Positions 16,701 through 27,671 of a stretch of DNA of 64,000 bases are shown one piece after another. A program made the translations under genes and the position numbers. The stretch is taken from positions 124,001-188,000 of the forward strand of contig NZ_JACMYC010000002.1 in assembly GCF_014266025.1 (NCBI RefSeq). The letters run 5' to 3'. The stretch's first letter is position 1, and each line of letters opens with the position of its first letter. This stretch comes from Nocardioides deserti (GTDB taxonomy: Bacteria > Actinomycetota > Actinomycetes > Propionibacteriales > Nocardioidaceae). The notes under the pieces were generated by a model, which saw nothing but the letters and a program-made list of their open reading frames with translations, searched no databases and had not been told where the DNA came from.

Positions 16701-19025
16701 ATGGCCACCCTGCTCCACCGCCTCGGACTCACCGCCTACCGGCGGTGGCCCCTCGTCATCGCCACCTGGGTCGTGCTCTTCATCGCCCTCGGCGCCTCCG
16801 TCGCGGCGTTCTCGAAGCCGATGAGCGACTCCTTCTCCATCCCGGGCATCCCCTCGGAGAAGGCCTCCGACATGCAGGCCGAGCTCTTCCCGAACGCCCC
16901 GGACCCCTCGGACCGCGCGACGGTCAACGTCGTCGTCGCCGCGCCCGAGGGCGCCGAGCTGGCCGACCCGGAGTGGACGAAGGCGACCGAGGCGCTGGTC
17001 GGCGAGCTCTCCGAGCTGCCGCAGATGCCGGACACCCCGCTCGCGGACCCGGTGACCGCGGCCGAGCAGCAGCGCCAGCAGCTGGTCGGCGCCGCGAAGG
17101 AGGCGGGCGGCGACGCCGAGGTCGCCGAGGCGAACGCCGACGCGCTCTCGCCGCTGTCCGACGACGGCCGGGTCGGGATCATCACCTTCGACTTCGCCGT
17201 CGAGTCGGTCGCCGACGTGGAGCCGACGACGATCGAGGCGCTCGAGGACGTCATGGCCGAGGCACGCGACAGCGGGCTGACCGTCGAGGCCAACGGCTCG
17301 GGCAGCCAGGGCATGCCGCACATCGGCGGCACCTCCGAGCTCATCGGCATCGCGGTCGCGCTGGTCGTGCTGATCCTGACCTTCGGCTCGCTGGTGGCGG
17401 CCGGCCTGCCGATCGTCACCGCCGCGGTCGGCGTCGGGTTCGGCGTCACCGGCATCAGCCTGATGACCGCGTTCACCGACATCGGCTCCACCACCCCGAT
17501 GCTCGCGACGATGATCGGCCTCGCGGTCGGCATCGACTACTGCCTGTTCATCCTCGCCCGGTTCCGCGCCGAGATGGAGCACACCTCCGACCGCCAGGAC
17601 GCCACCGGCCTCGCCGTCGGCACCGCCGGCTCGGCCGTCGTCTTCGCCGGCCTCACCGTGCTCATCGCGCTCGCCGCGCTGTCGGTCGTCCGGATCCCGT
17701 TCCTCACCTCGATGGGCATCGCGGCCGCCGGCACCGTCCTGGTCGCCGTGCTCGTCGCGCTCACGCTGCTGCCGGCACTGCTCGGCATGCTCGGCTCGAA
17801 GGTCTTCGCCGGCACCGTCCGCCGCTACCGCCCGGCCCGCGACCACGACGGCCGCATCCTCAACAACGGCGTCCGCTGGGCCCGGGTCGTCGGCAAGCAG
17901 CCGCTGGTCGTCGTCGCGCTGGTCGTCGTCGCCCTCGGCTCGCTGGCCATCCCGATGAAGGACCTGCACCTGGCGTTCCCGACCGACAGCACCGCCTCGG
18001 CGGACTCCACCCAGCGCAAGGCCTCCGACCTGGTGGCCGACGCGTTCGGCCCCGGCCGCGACGCCCCGCTGCTGGTCGTGGCCGACGGCCGTGACGTGCC
18101 CGCCGACGAGCGCCCCGCGGCGTACGGCGAGGTCGTGGCGTGGGCCGCCGGCCAGGACGACGTGAGCAGCGCCCAGATCGTCGGCCAGAACGAGGACGGC
18201 ACCGGCGCCCAGGTGCTCGTCACCCCCGAGAGCGGCCCGGAGGACACCGCCACCGAGGACCTGCTGTCGAACCTGCGCGACGGCCAGGCCGACGTCGAGG
18301 ACGCCACCGGCGCCGACCTCGGCGTGACCGGCACGACCGCGATCTTCACCGACGTCTCCGAGCGACTCAGCGACGCGCTGCCGATCTACCTGCTCGTCGT
18401 CATCGGGCTGGCGTTCATCCTGCTGATGATCGTCTTCCGCTCGATCCTGGTGCCGCTCACCGCCACCCTGGGCTTCCTGCTCTCGGTGCTGGCCACGCTC
18501 GGCATCACCGTCGCGGTCTTCCAGGAGGGCGCGTTCGGCCTGGTCGAGGGCCAGCCGATCGTCAGCTTCATGCCGATCTTCCTGATCGGCCTGGTCTTCG
18601 GTCTCGCGATGGACTACCAGGTCTTCCTCGTGACCCGGATGCGCGAGGCGCACGTCCACGGCATGTCGACCCGCGACGCGGTCGTCGACGGCTTCCGCAA
18701 CAGCGCCCGCGTGGTGGCGGCGGCCGCGGTCATCATGATCTCGGTCTTCGCGGCCTTCATCCTGATCGACGAGCCGATCATCAAGTCGATGGGCTTCGCG
18801 CTCGCCGTCGCGGTCTTCCTCGACGCGTTCGTGATCCGGATGGCGCTCGTGCCGGCGCTGCTCTACCTCATGGGCGAGAAGTCCTGGTGGCTCCCGTCCT
18901 GGCTCGACCGCCTGCTGCCGAACGTCGACGTCGAGGGCGAGAAGCTCGAGCGCGGCCAGGGCGGGGAGCTCGTCCCCGACGAGGCCTCCCCCGGCCAGCA
19001 CGCCGCCGACCGCCAGCCGGTCTGA
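16701..19025 (+). CDS. MMPL/RND-family transporter
   Basis: A 774-residue protein with the two-fold RND layout: TM1 (WPLVIATWVVLFIALGASVA), a large external loop, a block of five membrane helices containing GLAVGIDYCLFILARFR, a second loop, and a second block containing GLVFGLAMDYQVFLVTRMR. The Asp-Tyr pairs in these helices are the proton relay of MmpL proteins. It ends in a short hydrophilic tail. The likely role is proton-driven export of lipids or hydrophobic compounds under control of the TetR protein at 16013. Length fits the short MMPL class without the extra cytoplasmic domain. Confidence 0.94.
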   Translation: MATLLHRLGLTAYRRWPLVIATWVVLFIALGASVAAFSKPMSDSFSIPGIPSEKASDMQAELFPNAPDPSDRATVNVVVAAPEGAELADPEWTKATEALVGELSELPQMPDTPLADPVTAAEQQRQQLVGAAKEAGGDAEVAEANADALSPLSDDGRVGIITFDFAVESVADVEPTTIEALEDVMAEARDSGLTVEANGSGSQGMPHIGGTSELIGIAVALVVLILTFGSLVAAGLPIVTAAVGVGFGVTGISLMTAFTDIGSTTPMLATMIGLAVGIDYCLFILARFRAEMEHTSDRQDATGLAVGTAGSAVVFAGLTVLIALAALSVVRIPFLTSMGIAAAGTVLVAVLVALTLLPALLGMLGSKVFAGTVRRYRPARDHDGRILNNGVRWARVVGKQPLVVVALVVVALGSLAIPMKDLHLAFPTDSTASADSTQRKASDLVADAFGPGRDAPLLVVADGRDVPADERPAAYGEVVAWAAGQDDVSSAQIVGQNEDGTGAQVLVTPESGPEDTATEDLLSNLRDGQADVEDATGADLGVTGTTAIFTDVSERLSDALPIYLLVVIGLAFILLMIVFRSILVPLTATLGFLLSVLATLGITVAVFQEGAFGLVEGQPIVSFMPIFLIGLVFGLAMDYQVFLVTRMREAHVHGMSTRDAVVDGFRNSARVVAAAAVIMISVFAAFILIDEPIIKSMGFALAVAVFLDAFVIRMALVPALLYLMGEKSWWLPSWLDRLLPNVDVEGEKLERGQGGELVPDEASPGQHAADRQPV

Positions 19026-19049
19026 CGCACGTCGTACCACGGCGCCGCC

Positions 19050-19117
19050 GGGGTAGTAACGGTCAGGAACGTCCGTGACTACCCCGGTGGAGGTCGGAAA
19101 CGTCCGTTACTACCCCG
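19050..19117. repeat. nested intergenic inverted repeat, locus D, with two alternative hairpins
   Basis: Left arm CGGGGTAGTAACGG (19050-19063) pairs perfectly with CCGTTACTACCCCG (19104-19117) and, with one mismatch, with CCGTGACTACCCCG (19073-19086). The two right arms are near-identical direct repeats, each preceded by ACGT, so only one hairpin can form at a time. The block lies between the ends of two convergent genes. Confidence 0.88.
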
Positions 19118-19130
19118 CGACGGGGGCCGG

Positions 19131-19616
19131 TCAGCGCTGCGAGACGCCCAGGTGGGCGAGCAGGTTCCGCGAGAACCGCTCGCCCATCTGGCCCATCACC
19201 CCGCGCATGGCCGGGGTGACCGCGGGCGAGGACAGCTTCGGCAACGGCAGCTCGAGGGTGATGTCGAGGCTGGTGGCCAGGTGGGTGCCGCCGCCCTCGG
19301 ACTCGGGGACCTCGGTGAGGACGTACCACCCCTCGACGCCGGCCCGCTCGTCCACGCCGGCCGGCGGGTCGTGGGCGAAGTCGATCCGCTCCAGCTCCCG
19401 GTAGCTCATCCGCTCGGTGAACGTCGGCGCGACCTTCACGCCGAGCACGTCGATCCCGGTCATGTGCCAGGTCCAGTGCTCGCCGTCGGCCTCGATCCGC
19501 TTCAGCAGCGGGGTCAGCTCGGCGACCAGCGCGGGGTCGGTGAGGACGTCCCAGATCGCCTGCCGCGGCGCGAGCACGACCGCCTGGGCCTTCGTGCCGG
19601 AGGTGAAGCGCGCCAT
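19131..19616 (-). CDS. SRPBCC (START-like) family protein
   Basis: A 161-residue protein with the polyketide-cyclase/SRPBCC pattern: APRQAIWDVLTDPALVAELTPLLKRI at the N-terminus, central strands (WTWHMTGIDVLGVKVAP, ERIDFAHDPP) and a long C-terminal helix (GVMGQMGERFSRNLLAHLG). Such proteins bind hydrophobic ligands in a deep cavity; the ligand is unknown. Its ATG shares one base with the stop of glutathione peroxidase (TGATG), so the two are translated together. Confidence 0.85.
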   Translation of the reverse strand: MARFTSGTKAQAVVLAPRQAIWDVLTDPALVAELTPLLKRIEADGEHWTWHMTGIDVLGVKVAPTFTERMSYRELERIDFAHDPPAGVDERAGVEGWYVLTEVPESEGGGTHLATSLDITLELPLPKLSSPAVTPAMRGVMGQMGERFSRNLLAHLGVSQR

Positions 19617-20125
19617 CAGGCCGGCCCCCGCCCGTCGGGGACCGGCGCGGCGAGCGCCGCCTCGATGTCGCCGGCGATCTTCTCGGGCCTGGTGGTCGGC
19701 GCGTAGCGCTCCACGACCCGGCCGTCGCGGCCGACGAGGAACTTGGTGAAGTTCCACTTGATCCGGTCCCCGAGCACGCCGCCCTTCTCCGAGCGCAGGT
19801 AGCCGAAGACCGGGTGCGCACCGGGGCCGTTGACCTCGACCTTGGAGAACAGCGAGAACGTCACGCCGAAGCTCCGCTCGCAGAAGCCGGAAATCTCCTC
19901 GTCGGTGCCGGGCTCCTGGCCGCCGAACTGGTCGCACGGGAAGCCGAGCACCGCGAAGCCGCGGTCGGCGAACCGGTCGTGCAGCGCCTGCAGGCCCTGG
20001 TACTGCGGGGTGAAGCCGCACTGGGAGGCGGTGTTGACCACCAGCACCACCCGGCCGGCGTACGCCGCGAGGTCGACGTCGCTGCCGTCGATGCCGCGCG
20101 CGGAGAAGTCGTGCAGGGTCGTCAT
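19616..20125 (-). CDS. glutathione/thioredoxin peroxidase
   Basis: About 169 residues from ATG 20125 (MTTLHDFSARGIDG); an ATG four codons upstream is possible. The catalytic triad is visible: Cys in NTASQCGFTPQY, Gln in FPCDQFGGQEPG and Trp in KWNFTKFLV. The enzyme carries Cys rather than selenocysteine and probably uses thioredoxin to reduce peroxides, as usual in bacteria. It overlaps the SRPBCC gene by one base. Upstream lies a 12-bp tandem repeat array rather than an obvious promoter. Confidence 0.93.
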   Translation of the reverse strand: MTTLHDFSARGIDGSDVDLAAYAGRVVLVVNTASQCGFTPQYQGLQALHDRFADRGFAVLGFPCDQFGGQEPGTDEEISGFCERSFGVTFSLFSKVEVNGPGAHPVFGYLRSEKGGVLGDRIKWNFTKFLVGRDGRVVERYAPTTRPEKIAGDIEAALAAPVPDGRGPA

Positions 20126-20173
20126 GGCCGCCAGCATGGCAGGCCGGCGGTGACCCGGTCAGCCGCTCGACCA

Positions 20174-20257
20174 GGCCGGCGAACGGGCGGGCGAACGGGC
20201 CGGCGAACGGGCGGGCGAACGGGCCGGCGAACGGGCCGGCGGACCGGCTGGCGGACC
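20174..20257. repeat. 12-bp tandem repeat array, alternating two variants
   Basis: Seven or so contiguous copies of a 12-mer, alternating GGCCGGCGAACG and GGCGGGCGAACG, with the last copies degenerating to GGACCGGCTGGC. It fills the 146-bp gap between the membrane-protein gene and gpx. Each unit is four codons long, so the minus strand reads as a Pro/Ala/Arg repeat, but there is no start or coding context to call it a gene. Confidence 0.9.
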
Positions 20258-20271
20258 GCTCGGCGAGCCCG

Positions 20272-20904
20272 TCATGGGACCACCCGTCCGACGACCTTCG
20301 CCGGCTGCTGGTGGCCGACCGGGTTGGCGTGGCCGTCGAGCAGCACCTGCACGCGCCGGTCGCCGAGGTCGAGCACCAGCTCGTCGTCGCCGATCTCGAG
20401 GACCTCGCCGCACACGACGTACCAGTCGCCCTCCATCTGCTCGAGCACCGCGCCGGGCCGACACCGCTCGACGTCCTGCATGGCGACCAACCGGAGCCGG
20501 GGCCGCAGCCGGCCACGGAAGCGCCAGAGCAGGTAGAGCATCAGCGCGAGCGCCGCGTCCGCGGCCAGGGTGACCACGAGTCCGAGGCGGCTGCTGACGG
20601 CGCCGTCGACGCGGTGGGTGCCGGGATCGTCGGGCAGCACGCGCACCCCGACCTCGCCGGTGTGGACGGCCTGCTCGAAGACGTCCTCCTCGACGTCCGC
20701 GGTGAAGGACGCGCCGTCGAGGGCGTACCGCAGGAGGTGCGCGCCGCCGGCCTCGCGGTGCGCCTCGACGGGCGCGACGCGGTGGACGCCGTCCGCGGCG
20801 AGCCGCCGGTCGAGGTAGAGGCCGTGCAGCACCGGCAGGTTGATGAGCAGCGCGGCGACCACGACCACGAGGGTCGGGGTCCACCGACGTCGATGGGCGG
20901 CCAC
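20272..20904 (-). CDS. two-TM membrane protein of unknown function
   Basis: About 210 residues from GTG 20904 (VAAHRRRWTPTLVV). The first membrane helix (TLVVVVAALLINLPVLHGLYL) is followed by an extracytoplasmic domain of about 85 residues (GGAHLLRYALDGASF, VGVRVLPDDPGTHRV), a second helix (LGLVVTLAADAALALMLYLL), and a cytoplasmic tail with a small beta-barrel-like stretch (GDWYVVCGEVLEIGDDELV). No family is recognised. Upstream extension to an ATG at 20982 would run into a tandem repeat and is rejected. Confidence 0.7.
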   Translation of the reverse strand: MAAHRRRWTPTLVVVVAALLINLPVLHGLYLDRRLAADGVHRVAPVEAHREAGGAHLLRYALDGASFTADVEEDVFEQAVHTGEVGVRVLPDDPGTHRVDGAVSSRLGLVVTLAADAALALMLYLLWRFRGRLRPRLRLVAMQDVERCRPGAVLEQMEGDWYVVCGEVLEIGDDELVLDLGDRRVQVLLDGHANPVGHQQPAKVVGRVVP

Positions 20905-20906
20905 CG

Positions 20907-20975
20907 GCCCAGTATCTCGGCCCAGTATCCCGGCCCGGTGTCCCGGCCCGATGCTCCAGCCCGGCGTCCCGCAGC
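20907..20975. repeat. ~14-bp imperfect tandem repeats upstream of the membrane-protein gene
   Basis: About five degenerate copies of a unit close to CGGCCCAGTATCC occur in a row (CGGCCCAGTATCT, CGGCCCAGTATCC, CGGCCCGGTGTCC, CGGCCCGATGCTC, then AGCCCGGCGTCC). They sit directly before the chosen GTG start. They may be a regulatory site array or slippage-prone DNA. Confidence 0.75.
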
Positions 20976-21088
20976 CGGCCACCGGAGCGGACGTCCCCGC
21001 CCTCCCCCCACGGTCGAGCGGGGACGTCGTGCGCGGCCGCCCCGCGGCCGAGCTAGCACACAGTAGGGCCGTCAGCCGCGGCGGTCCA

Positions 21089-21737
21089 TCACTGCGACAG
21101 CTGGTCCTGACCGGCCGCGCGGAGGTCGGCGGTGGCGGCGGCGAGGGCCGTCACCCGCGCCCAGTCGGCGGCGGCGAGCGCGTCCTTCGGCGTGAGCCAG
21201 GAGCCGCCGACGCAGGCGACGTTGGGGAGGTCGAGGTACGCCGCGGCGTTGCGGGAGGTGATCCCGCCGGTGGGGCAGAAGCGCGCGGCGGGGACCGGCG
21301 AGGCGACCGAGGACAGGAACGCCGTCCCGCCGGAGGCCTCGGCGGGGAAGAACTTCATCTCGGTCCGGCCGCTCTCGAGCACGGCCAGCACCTCCGAGAC
21401 CGTCGCGGTGCCGGCCAGGTACGGCAACCCGGTGTCGCCCATCGCGCCCAGCAGGCTCGCCGTGGCGCCGGGCGAGACGAGGAACTGCGCGCCGGCGGCC
21501 AGCGCGAGCTCCGCCTGCTCCGGGGTGGTGACCGTGCCCGCGCCGACGAGCACCTCCGGCACCTCGGCCGCGATCGCCCGGATCGCGTCGAGCGCCACCG
21601 GCGTGCGCAGGGTGAGCTCGACGACCGGCACGCCACCGGCGGCCAGCGCGCGGGCGACGGGCACGGCGTGCGCGACGTCGTCGACCACGACGACCGGCAC
21701 GACAGGGGCCCGGTCGGCGAGGGCGTCCAGGAGGGAG

Positions 21738-21754
<17 letters not shown>
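21089..21754 (-). CDS. eda: 2-dehydro-3-deoxy-phosphogluconate (KDPG) aldolase
   Basis: A 221-residue TIM-barrel class I aldolase. Conserved elements: general-base Glu in VVELTLRTP, substrate loop [10 protein letters not shown], Schiff-base Lys in EMKFFPAEA, and PTGGIT. It cleaves KDPG to pyruvate and glyceraldehyde-3-phosphate, the last step of the Entner-Doudoroff pathway. No ATG is near; the TTG at 21754 lies 4 nt after a GGAGGTG sequence that sits within edd, giving a 17-bp overlap with the edd end and likely translational coupling. Confidence 0.95.
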
Positions 21755-23647
<1,893 letters not shown>

Positions 23648-23651
<4 letters not shown>

Positions 23652-25138
23652 TGGTCGGTCTCCTGCCAGGTGCGGCCGTCACGCTCGACGAGGTCGGCGG
23701 CGGCGGTCGGGCCGGTCGAGCCGGCGAGGTAGGTCTCGGGGCGCTCCTCGAGCTCCGCGGAGCGCTGGGCCCAGCGCGCGAGGATCGGCTCGACCCAGGT
23801 CCAGGCCGCCTCCACCTCGTCGCGGCGCATGAACAGCGTCGGGTTGCCGCGCACGACGTCCATGAGCAGCCGCTCGTAGGCGTCGGGCGAGCGCTGGTCG
23901 AAGGCGGTGGCGTAGGAGAGGTCGAGCGACACCGGCCGCAGCCGGATGCCGCCCGGGCCGGGCTCCTTGGCGGTGAGGTGGAGCTTCATGCCCTCGTCGG
24001 GCTGGACCAGGATGTGCAGCCGGTTGGCCGTCGTCGTCCCCTCGCTCTGCGGGAACATCGCGTGGGGCGGCTCCTTGAAGACCACGACGATCTCCGAGGC
24101 GCGGTGGTCCATCCGCTTGCCGGTGCGCAGGTAGAAGGGCACGCCGGCCCAGCGCCAGTTCTGCACCTCGGCCTTGAGCGCCACGAAGGTCTCGGTCCGC
24201 GTGTCCGCGTGGTCGACCTCGTCGGCGTACCCGTCGTAGACGCCGCGCACGGTGTCGCGGTCGACGTCGGCGGGGGTGAGCGGCTTGAGCGCCTGGAGGA
24301 CCTTGAGCTTCTCGTCGCGGACGGTCTCGCGGCCGACGTACGTCGGGGGCTCCATAGCGACCAGGCACAGGAGCTGGAGCAGGTGGTTCTGCACCATGTC
24401 GCGCAGCGCTCCGGCGTTGTCGTAGTAAGGGCCGCGCTTGCCGACGCCGACGGTCTCGGCGACGGTGATCTGCACGTGGTCGACCCAGCGGCTGTTCCAC
24501 AGCGGCTCGAGGAAGGCGTTGGCGAACCGCGTGACGAGCAGGTTCTGCACGCTCTCCTTGCCGAGGTAGTGGTCGATGCGGAAGACCTGGTGCTCGGCGA
24601 AGACCCGGCCGACCGCGTCGTTGACCGCACGGGCCGAGGCGAGGTCGTGGCCGATCGGCTTCTCCATCACGACCCGGGAGCGCTCGTCGACGAGGCCGAG
24701 CTCGTCGAGGCGCTCGCAGGTGGGGCCGAAGAGGCCGGGCGCGACCGCGAGGTAGTAGACGCGCACCGCCCGGTCGGCGCCCGGCCGGTCCTTGAGCAGG
24801 CCGTGCAGGTCGTGCCAGCCCTCGGGCTCGTGGGCGTCGAGCTCGAGGTGGTGCAGGCGGGACAGCAGGCGCTCGACGGCGACCGGCTCGATCTCCTCGG
24901 CCGGGACGTGGGTCTCGAGCGCCGAGCGGACCAGCGAGCGGTAGCCGTCGGTGTCGATCGGGCTGCGCGAGACGCCGACGATCCGGTGGCCGGGGAGCAG
25001 CTGGCCCTCGCGGTCGCGGTGGTAGAGCGCCGGCAGCAGCTTGCGCAGCGCCAGGTCGCCGGTCCCGCCGAACACCGTGAAGTCGCAGTGCTCCGGGAGG
25101 GCCGCGTGCGGGTTCGGAGTGTCGGTGGAGGGGGCCAT
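23648..25138 (-). CDS. zwf: glucose-6-phosphate dehydrogenase
   Basis: A 496-residue enzyme. The NADP loop is [20 protein letters not shown] and the substrate and catalytic motif is [26 protein letters not shown] is also diagnostic. It oxidises glucose-6-phosphate to 6-phosphogluconolactone. It is the first gene of the zwf-edd-eda operon; no phosphogluconolactonase is present here, so that step is encoded elsewhere or occurs spontaneously. ATG 25138 is where homology starts. The 84-bp divergent gap to the ROK regulator holds dyads that probably regulate the operon. Confidence 0.96.
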
Positions 25139-25222
25139 GGGTCCACGGTCCCAGGACTTTTGGATCGTTACAAGCCCACTTCGGACTTTTCGTGGACAAA
25201 GTACCCGTGCTTTGATCCTCGG
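25139..25222 (-). promoter_or_regulatory. divergent zwf / ROK-regulator promoter region
   Basis: The 84-bp gap is locally AT-richer than its neighbours. On the minus strand it holds an inverted repeat CAAAG-N8-CTTTG (the bases CAAAGCACGGGTACTTTG) and two direct AAAAGTCC copies (in ACGAAAAGTCCG and TCCAAAAGTCCT). These are plausible operators for the adjacent ROK repressor. The ROK gene has no clear ribosome-binding site before its GTG and may be leaderless. Confidence 0.5.
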
Positions 25223-26416
25223 GTGAGCACTCCGCACGCTCCTGGCACCGGCCCCGAGACCACCGCCGGCGGCCTCCTGGCACTCGTCCGCAGCGGCGAG
25301 GCGACGACCCGCGCCGAGCTCGGCCGGGCCACCGGGCTCTCCCGCACCGCCGTGTCGCAGCGGGTCGCCGCGCTCGTCGGCGCCGAGCTGCTCGTCGAGG
25401 GCGGTGGCGTCGCCTCCACCGGCGGCCGGCCCGCCGGGGCGCTCGGCTTCAACGTCGACGCGGCCGTCGTCGTCGGCATCGCCGTCGGCCGCTCGCGCAC
25501 CCAGGTCGGCGTCTTCGACCTCGAGGGCCGCGAGATCGTGGGCGACACCCGCGACCACGAGGTCGGCAGCGGGCCGGACGAGGTGATGCCCGACGTCGCC
25601 GAGCGGCTACGGACACTCCTGGACGGGATCGAGCCGCCCGTCCTCGGGATCGGCCTCTCCCTGCCCGGCACGGTCGACCCCGAGCGGCGGGTCAGCGTCG
25701 ACGCCCCGGTCATGAAGGGCTGGGACGGCGTCCCCCTCGCGCCGTACCTCGCCGACGCGTGCACCGCCCCGCTGCACCTCACCAACGACACCTCGGCCCT
25801 GACCCGCTCCGAGCTGTTCGGGCCGGCGCCGCTCGGCAGCGACGTGCTCGTCGTCAAGGCCTCCACCGGCCTCGGCATCGGCGTCATCGCCGACGGCCGC
25901 CTCGTCAACGGCTCCCGCGGGGTCACCGGCGAGCTCGGTCACACCCGGGTCGAGGGCGCCGACGAGCTGCTGTGCCGCTGCGGCGCCCACGGCTGCCTCG
26001 AGACCGTCGCCGCCGGCTGGGCGATGGTCAACCGGCTCGTCGAGGGCGGCGCCGAGGCCCGCCACGTCCGCGACCTCGTCGGCCTCGCGCTGGACGGCGA
26101 CCCGGTCGCTCGCAGCCTGCTGCGCGAGAGCGGCCGGCGCGTCGGCGAGGTGCTCGCCGTCGCCGTCAACCTGCTCCACCCGCAGACCGTCGTCGTCGGC
26201 GGCGACATGGGCTCCGCCTTCGACCTCTACACCGCCGGCATGCGCGAGTCCGTCTACGCCCGCGCCGCCGGCTCGGTCACCCGCGACCTGCGCTTCGCCC
26301 CCGCCGCCCACGGCGACTCCGCCGGCCTCGTCGGCTGCGCCGCCCTCGTCATCGACCACGAGCTCTCGCCCGTCGCCGTCGACGCGCGGTTGCGGGCGGC
26401 TCGCGCGGAGGCCTGA
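25223..26416 (+). CDS. ROK-family transcriptional regulator
   Basis: A 397-residue protein: an N-terminal winged HTH (about 10-75; [22 protein letters not shown]) followed by a sugar-kinase-fold ROK domain. The zinc motif GHTRVEG...[12 protein letters not shown] is present (Cys-x-Cys-Gly-x2-Gly-Cys-Leu-Glu), as is the phosphate-type loop [17 protein letters not shown] repressors bind sugars or sugar phosphates. Its position divergent to zwf-edd-eda makes it the likely regulator of Entner-Doudoroff flux. The gene is followed by a near-perfect terminator hairpin. Confidence 0.93.
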   Translation: MSTPHAPGTGPETTAGGLLALVRSGEATTRAELGRATGLSRTAVSQRVAALVGAELLVEGGGVASTGGRPAGALGFNVDAAVVVGIAVGRSRTQVGVFDLEGREIVGDTRDHEVGSGPDEVMPDVAERLRTLLDGIEPPVLGIGLSLPGTVDPERRVSVDAPVMKGWDGVPLAPYLADACTAPLHLTNDTSALTRSELFGPAPLGSDVLVVKASTGLGIGVIADGRLVNGSRGVTGELGHTRVEGADELLCRCGAHGCLETVAAGWAMVNRLVEGGAEARHVRDLVGLALDGDPVARSLLRESGRRVGEVLAVAVNLLHPQTVVVGGDMGSAFDLYTAGMRESVYARAAGSVTRDLRFAPAAHGDSAGLVGCAALVIDHELSPVAVDARLRAARAEA

Positions 26417-26423
26417 AGGGATT

Positions 26424-26455
26424 GCCAGCATCCCAAGTTTACTTGGGATGCTGGC
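26424..26455 (+). terminator. perfect 15-bp hairpin after the ROK gene
   Basis: Arms GCCAGCATCCCAAGT and ACTTGGGATGCTGGC with a 2-nt TT centre, starting 7 nt after the ROK stop codon. There is no U-run, as is common for actinobacterial terminators. The near-absence of a loop makes it as much a palindrome as a hairpin. Confidence 0.75.
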
Positions 26456-26456
26456 G

Positions 26457-26504
26457 CTTCGCGGCCATTGCGATGGCAGGGAAGCGGCGGCAAAGGCCGT
26501 GAAG
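26457..26504. repeat. second inverted repeat next to the ROK terminator, locus E
   Basis: CTTCGCGGCCATTGC (26457-26471) pairs with GCAAAGGCCGTGAAG (26490-26504) with two mismatches. A further inverted copy of part of the word (GATGGCAGGGAAGCGG) lies inside. With the adjacent perfect hairpin it gives the same nested layout as the other intergenic blocks. It lies between convergent genes. Confidence 0.75.
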
Positions 26505-26536
26505 TGATCGGCTCGTTACCCCGAGGGGGTACGTCG

Positions 26537-26935
26537 TCAGCGGCGGCTGCGCTTGGTCTCGCGGCGGACGCGGCGACGGACCTGCCAGAGGCGGAGCGTG
26601 CCGGCGAGGGCGGTGAGCAGCAGGCCGGCGGCGACGGCGATCAGCAGGGCGACGGCCAGCGGGGTCTCGCCCTCGAAGCCGAGGAAGCGGACGAGCACCG
26701 GCTCGGTGTTCTGCGCGATGAACACGACGAGCAGCACCAGCACGAGGCCGAACGCCACGATCGCCGCCCACACACCGCTGGTGAGCGAGCCGCGGAGCGG
26801 GTCACCCGACGCAGACGTGGCGGACGCGGACGACGGCGTGGTCGAGGGCGTGCCGGAGGGTGCGGACGAGGACGTCGGCTCCGGGTCGACCGGGGTCGGC
26901 GGGCCGGCGGGAGGCTGCTCGGACGGGTGCGTCAT
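26537..26935 (-). CDS. LapA-domain (DUF1049) membrane protein
   Basis: A 132-residue protein: a Pro/Ser/Thr-rich cytoplasmic N-terminus of about 50 residues, then two membrane helices (VWAAIVAFGLVLVLLVVFIA and PLAVALLIAVAAGLLLTAL) separated by the conserved QNTEPVLVRFLGFEGE stretch, and a basic tail (RRRVRRETKRSRR). This is the LapA / lipopolysaccharide-assembly-A domain family, whose role in actinobacteria is not known. It is convergent with the ROK gene. Confidence 0.85.
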   Translation of the reverse strand: MTHPSEQPPAGPPTPVDPEPTSSSAPSGTPSTTPSSASATSASGDPLRGSLTSGVWAAIVAFGLVLVLLVVFIAQNTEPVLVRFLGFEGETPLAVALLIAVAAGLLLTALAGTLRLWQVRRRVRRETKRSRR

Positions 26936-27018
26936 GCCCGTCCGGTACCCATCCCGCGACCGTGACCGAGATCGCGTCCGTCCCGGCTGGCACGACGCCG
27001 CGCGCGTGGGGTACTTCC

Positions 27019-27644
27019 ATGCCCGTGACAGCCCAGCCCCTCGCCCCCGGACCGGACCTCAGGCCGGTCGGCGTCGGGCCCTCGACGGCGGCCGGACCGC
27101 ACCTCCGCCTGGTGCCGACGACGCCCGAGCCCGACGCCCAGCCCGACATCCAGCCCCAGCCCCGGTCCACCGAGACCACCTCACCCCGCCGCGACGACGT
27201 CGGCCCTCCGGGGCTCGCGGCGGGCGAGCCGCTGCCCCCCGTCGTAGCGCCCGGTACGCCGTGGCGCGCGGCGCTGCCGGTCTACGCCCGCGAGCCGGCG
27301 TGGCAGCTCGCGCTGGCGCACGCGTGGCTGGTGCTGCTCAACCCGGTGCTGGTCCTGCTCCCCGGGCGGTCGCCACGGACGTCGGGCTGGCGCTCGGCCT
27401 GGCGACGGCCGCGCTCTGGCTGGTGGCGGCGGTCCGCGACCTGGCGGACCTGCGCGGCTGGGGCCGCGTCGTGGGCGTGCGGGCGACCGCGCGGATGGCG
27501 CTCCACCTGGCCACGAAGGGACCCTGGGGTTACCTCGGCGTCCGGGCACGGCGTACCGGTGAGTGGGCGCCGTTCCTCGCCTGCACCGCCGCGTGGTGGG
27601 CGGCCGCGGTGACCACCGGCCTCGCGCTGCTCCTTCATGGGTGA
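27019..27644 (+). pseudogene. membrane protein gene with a single -1 frameshift
   Basis: The first frame runs from ATG 27019 and gives a Pro-rich N-terminus then ALPVYAREPAWQLALAHAWL and LLNPVLVLLPG. At 27361-27368 (CCCGGGCG) sensible sequence moves to the frame one base back, which continues VATDVGLALGLATAALWLVAA, YLGVRARRTGEW and a final helix AAWWAAAVTTGLALLLHG before stopping at 27644. A single extra G in the GGG run would restore a continuous protein of about 208 residues with three hydrophobic segments. No canonical -1 slippery heptamer is in phase. The family is not recognised. Either a real mutation or a sequencing error. Confidence 0.65.
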
Positions 27645-27671
27645 GAGGACCGGTCGGGTAGAACGGGGCCG

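Noticed and set aside
16500..19040. An 846-codon minus-strand frame opposite the MMPL gene
   Set aside because: Low-complexity Asp/Arg/Glu-rich shadow with no start context; the plus strand is a textbook MMPL protein.
20174..20257. The tandem repeats as a CRISPR array
   Set aside because: Units are 12 bp and contiguous, with no spacers and no cas genes nearby.
20905..20982. Upstream extension of the two-TM protein to an ATG at 20982
   Set aside because: The extra codons translate a degenerate tandem repeat and the GTG at 20904 lies just before the first hydrophobic helix.
27361..27368. Programmed -1 ribosomal frameshift
   Set aside because: The in-phase codons CCC GGG do not fit an X XXY YYZ slippery site and no obvious downstream pseudoknot is seen; mutation or base error is simpler.
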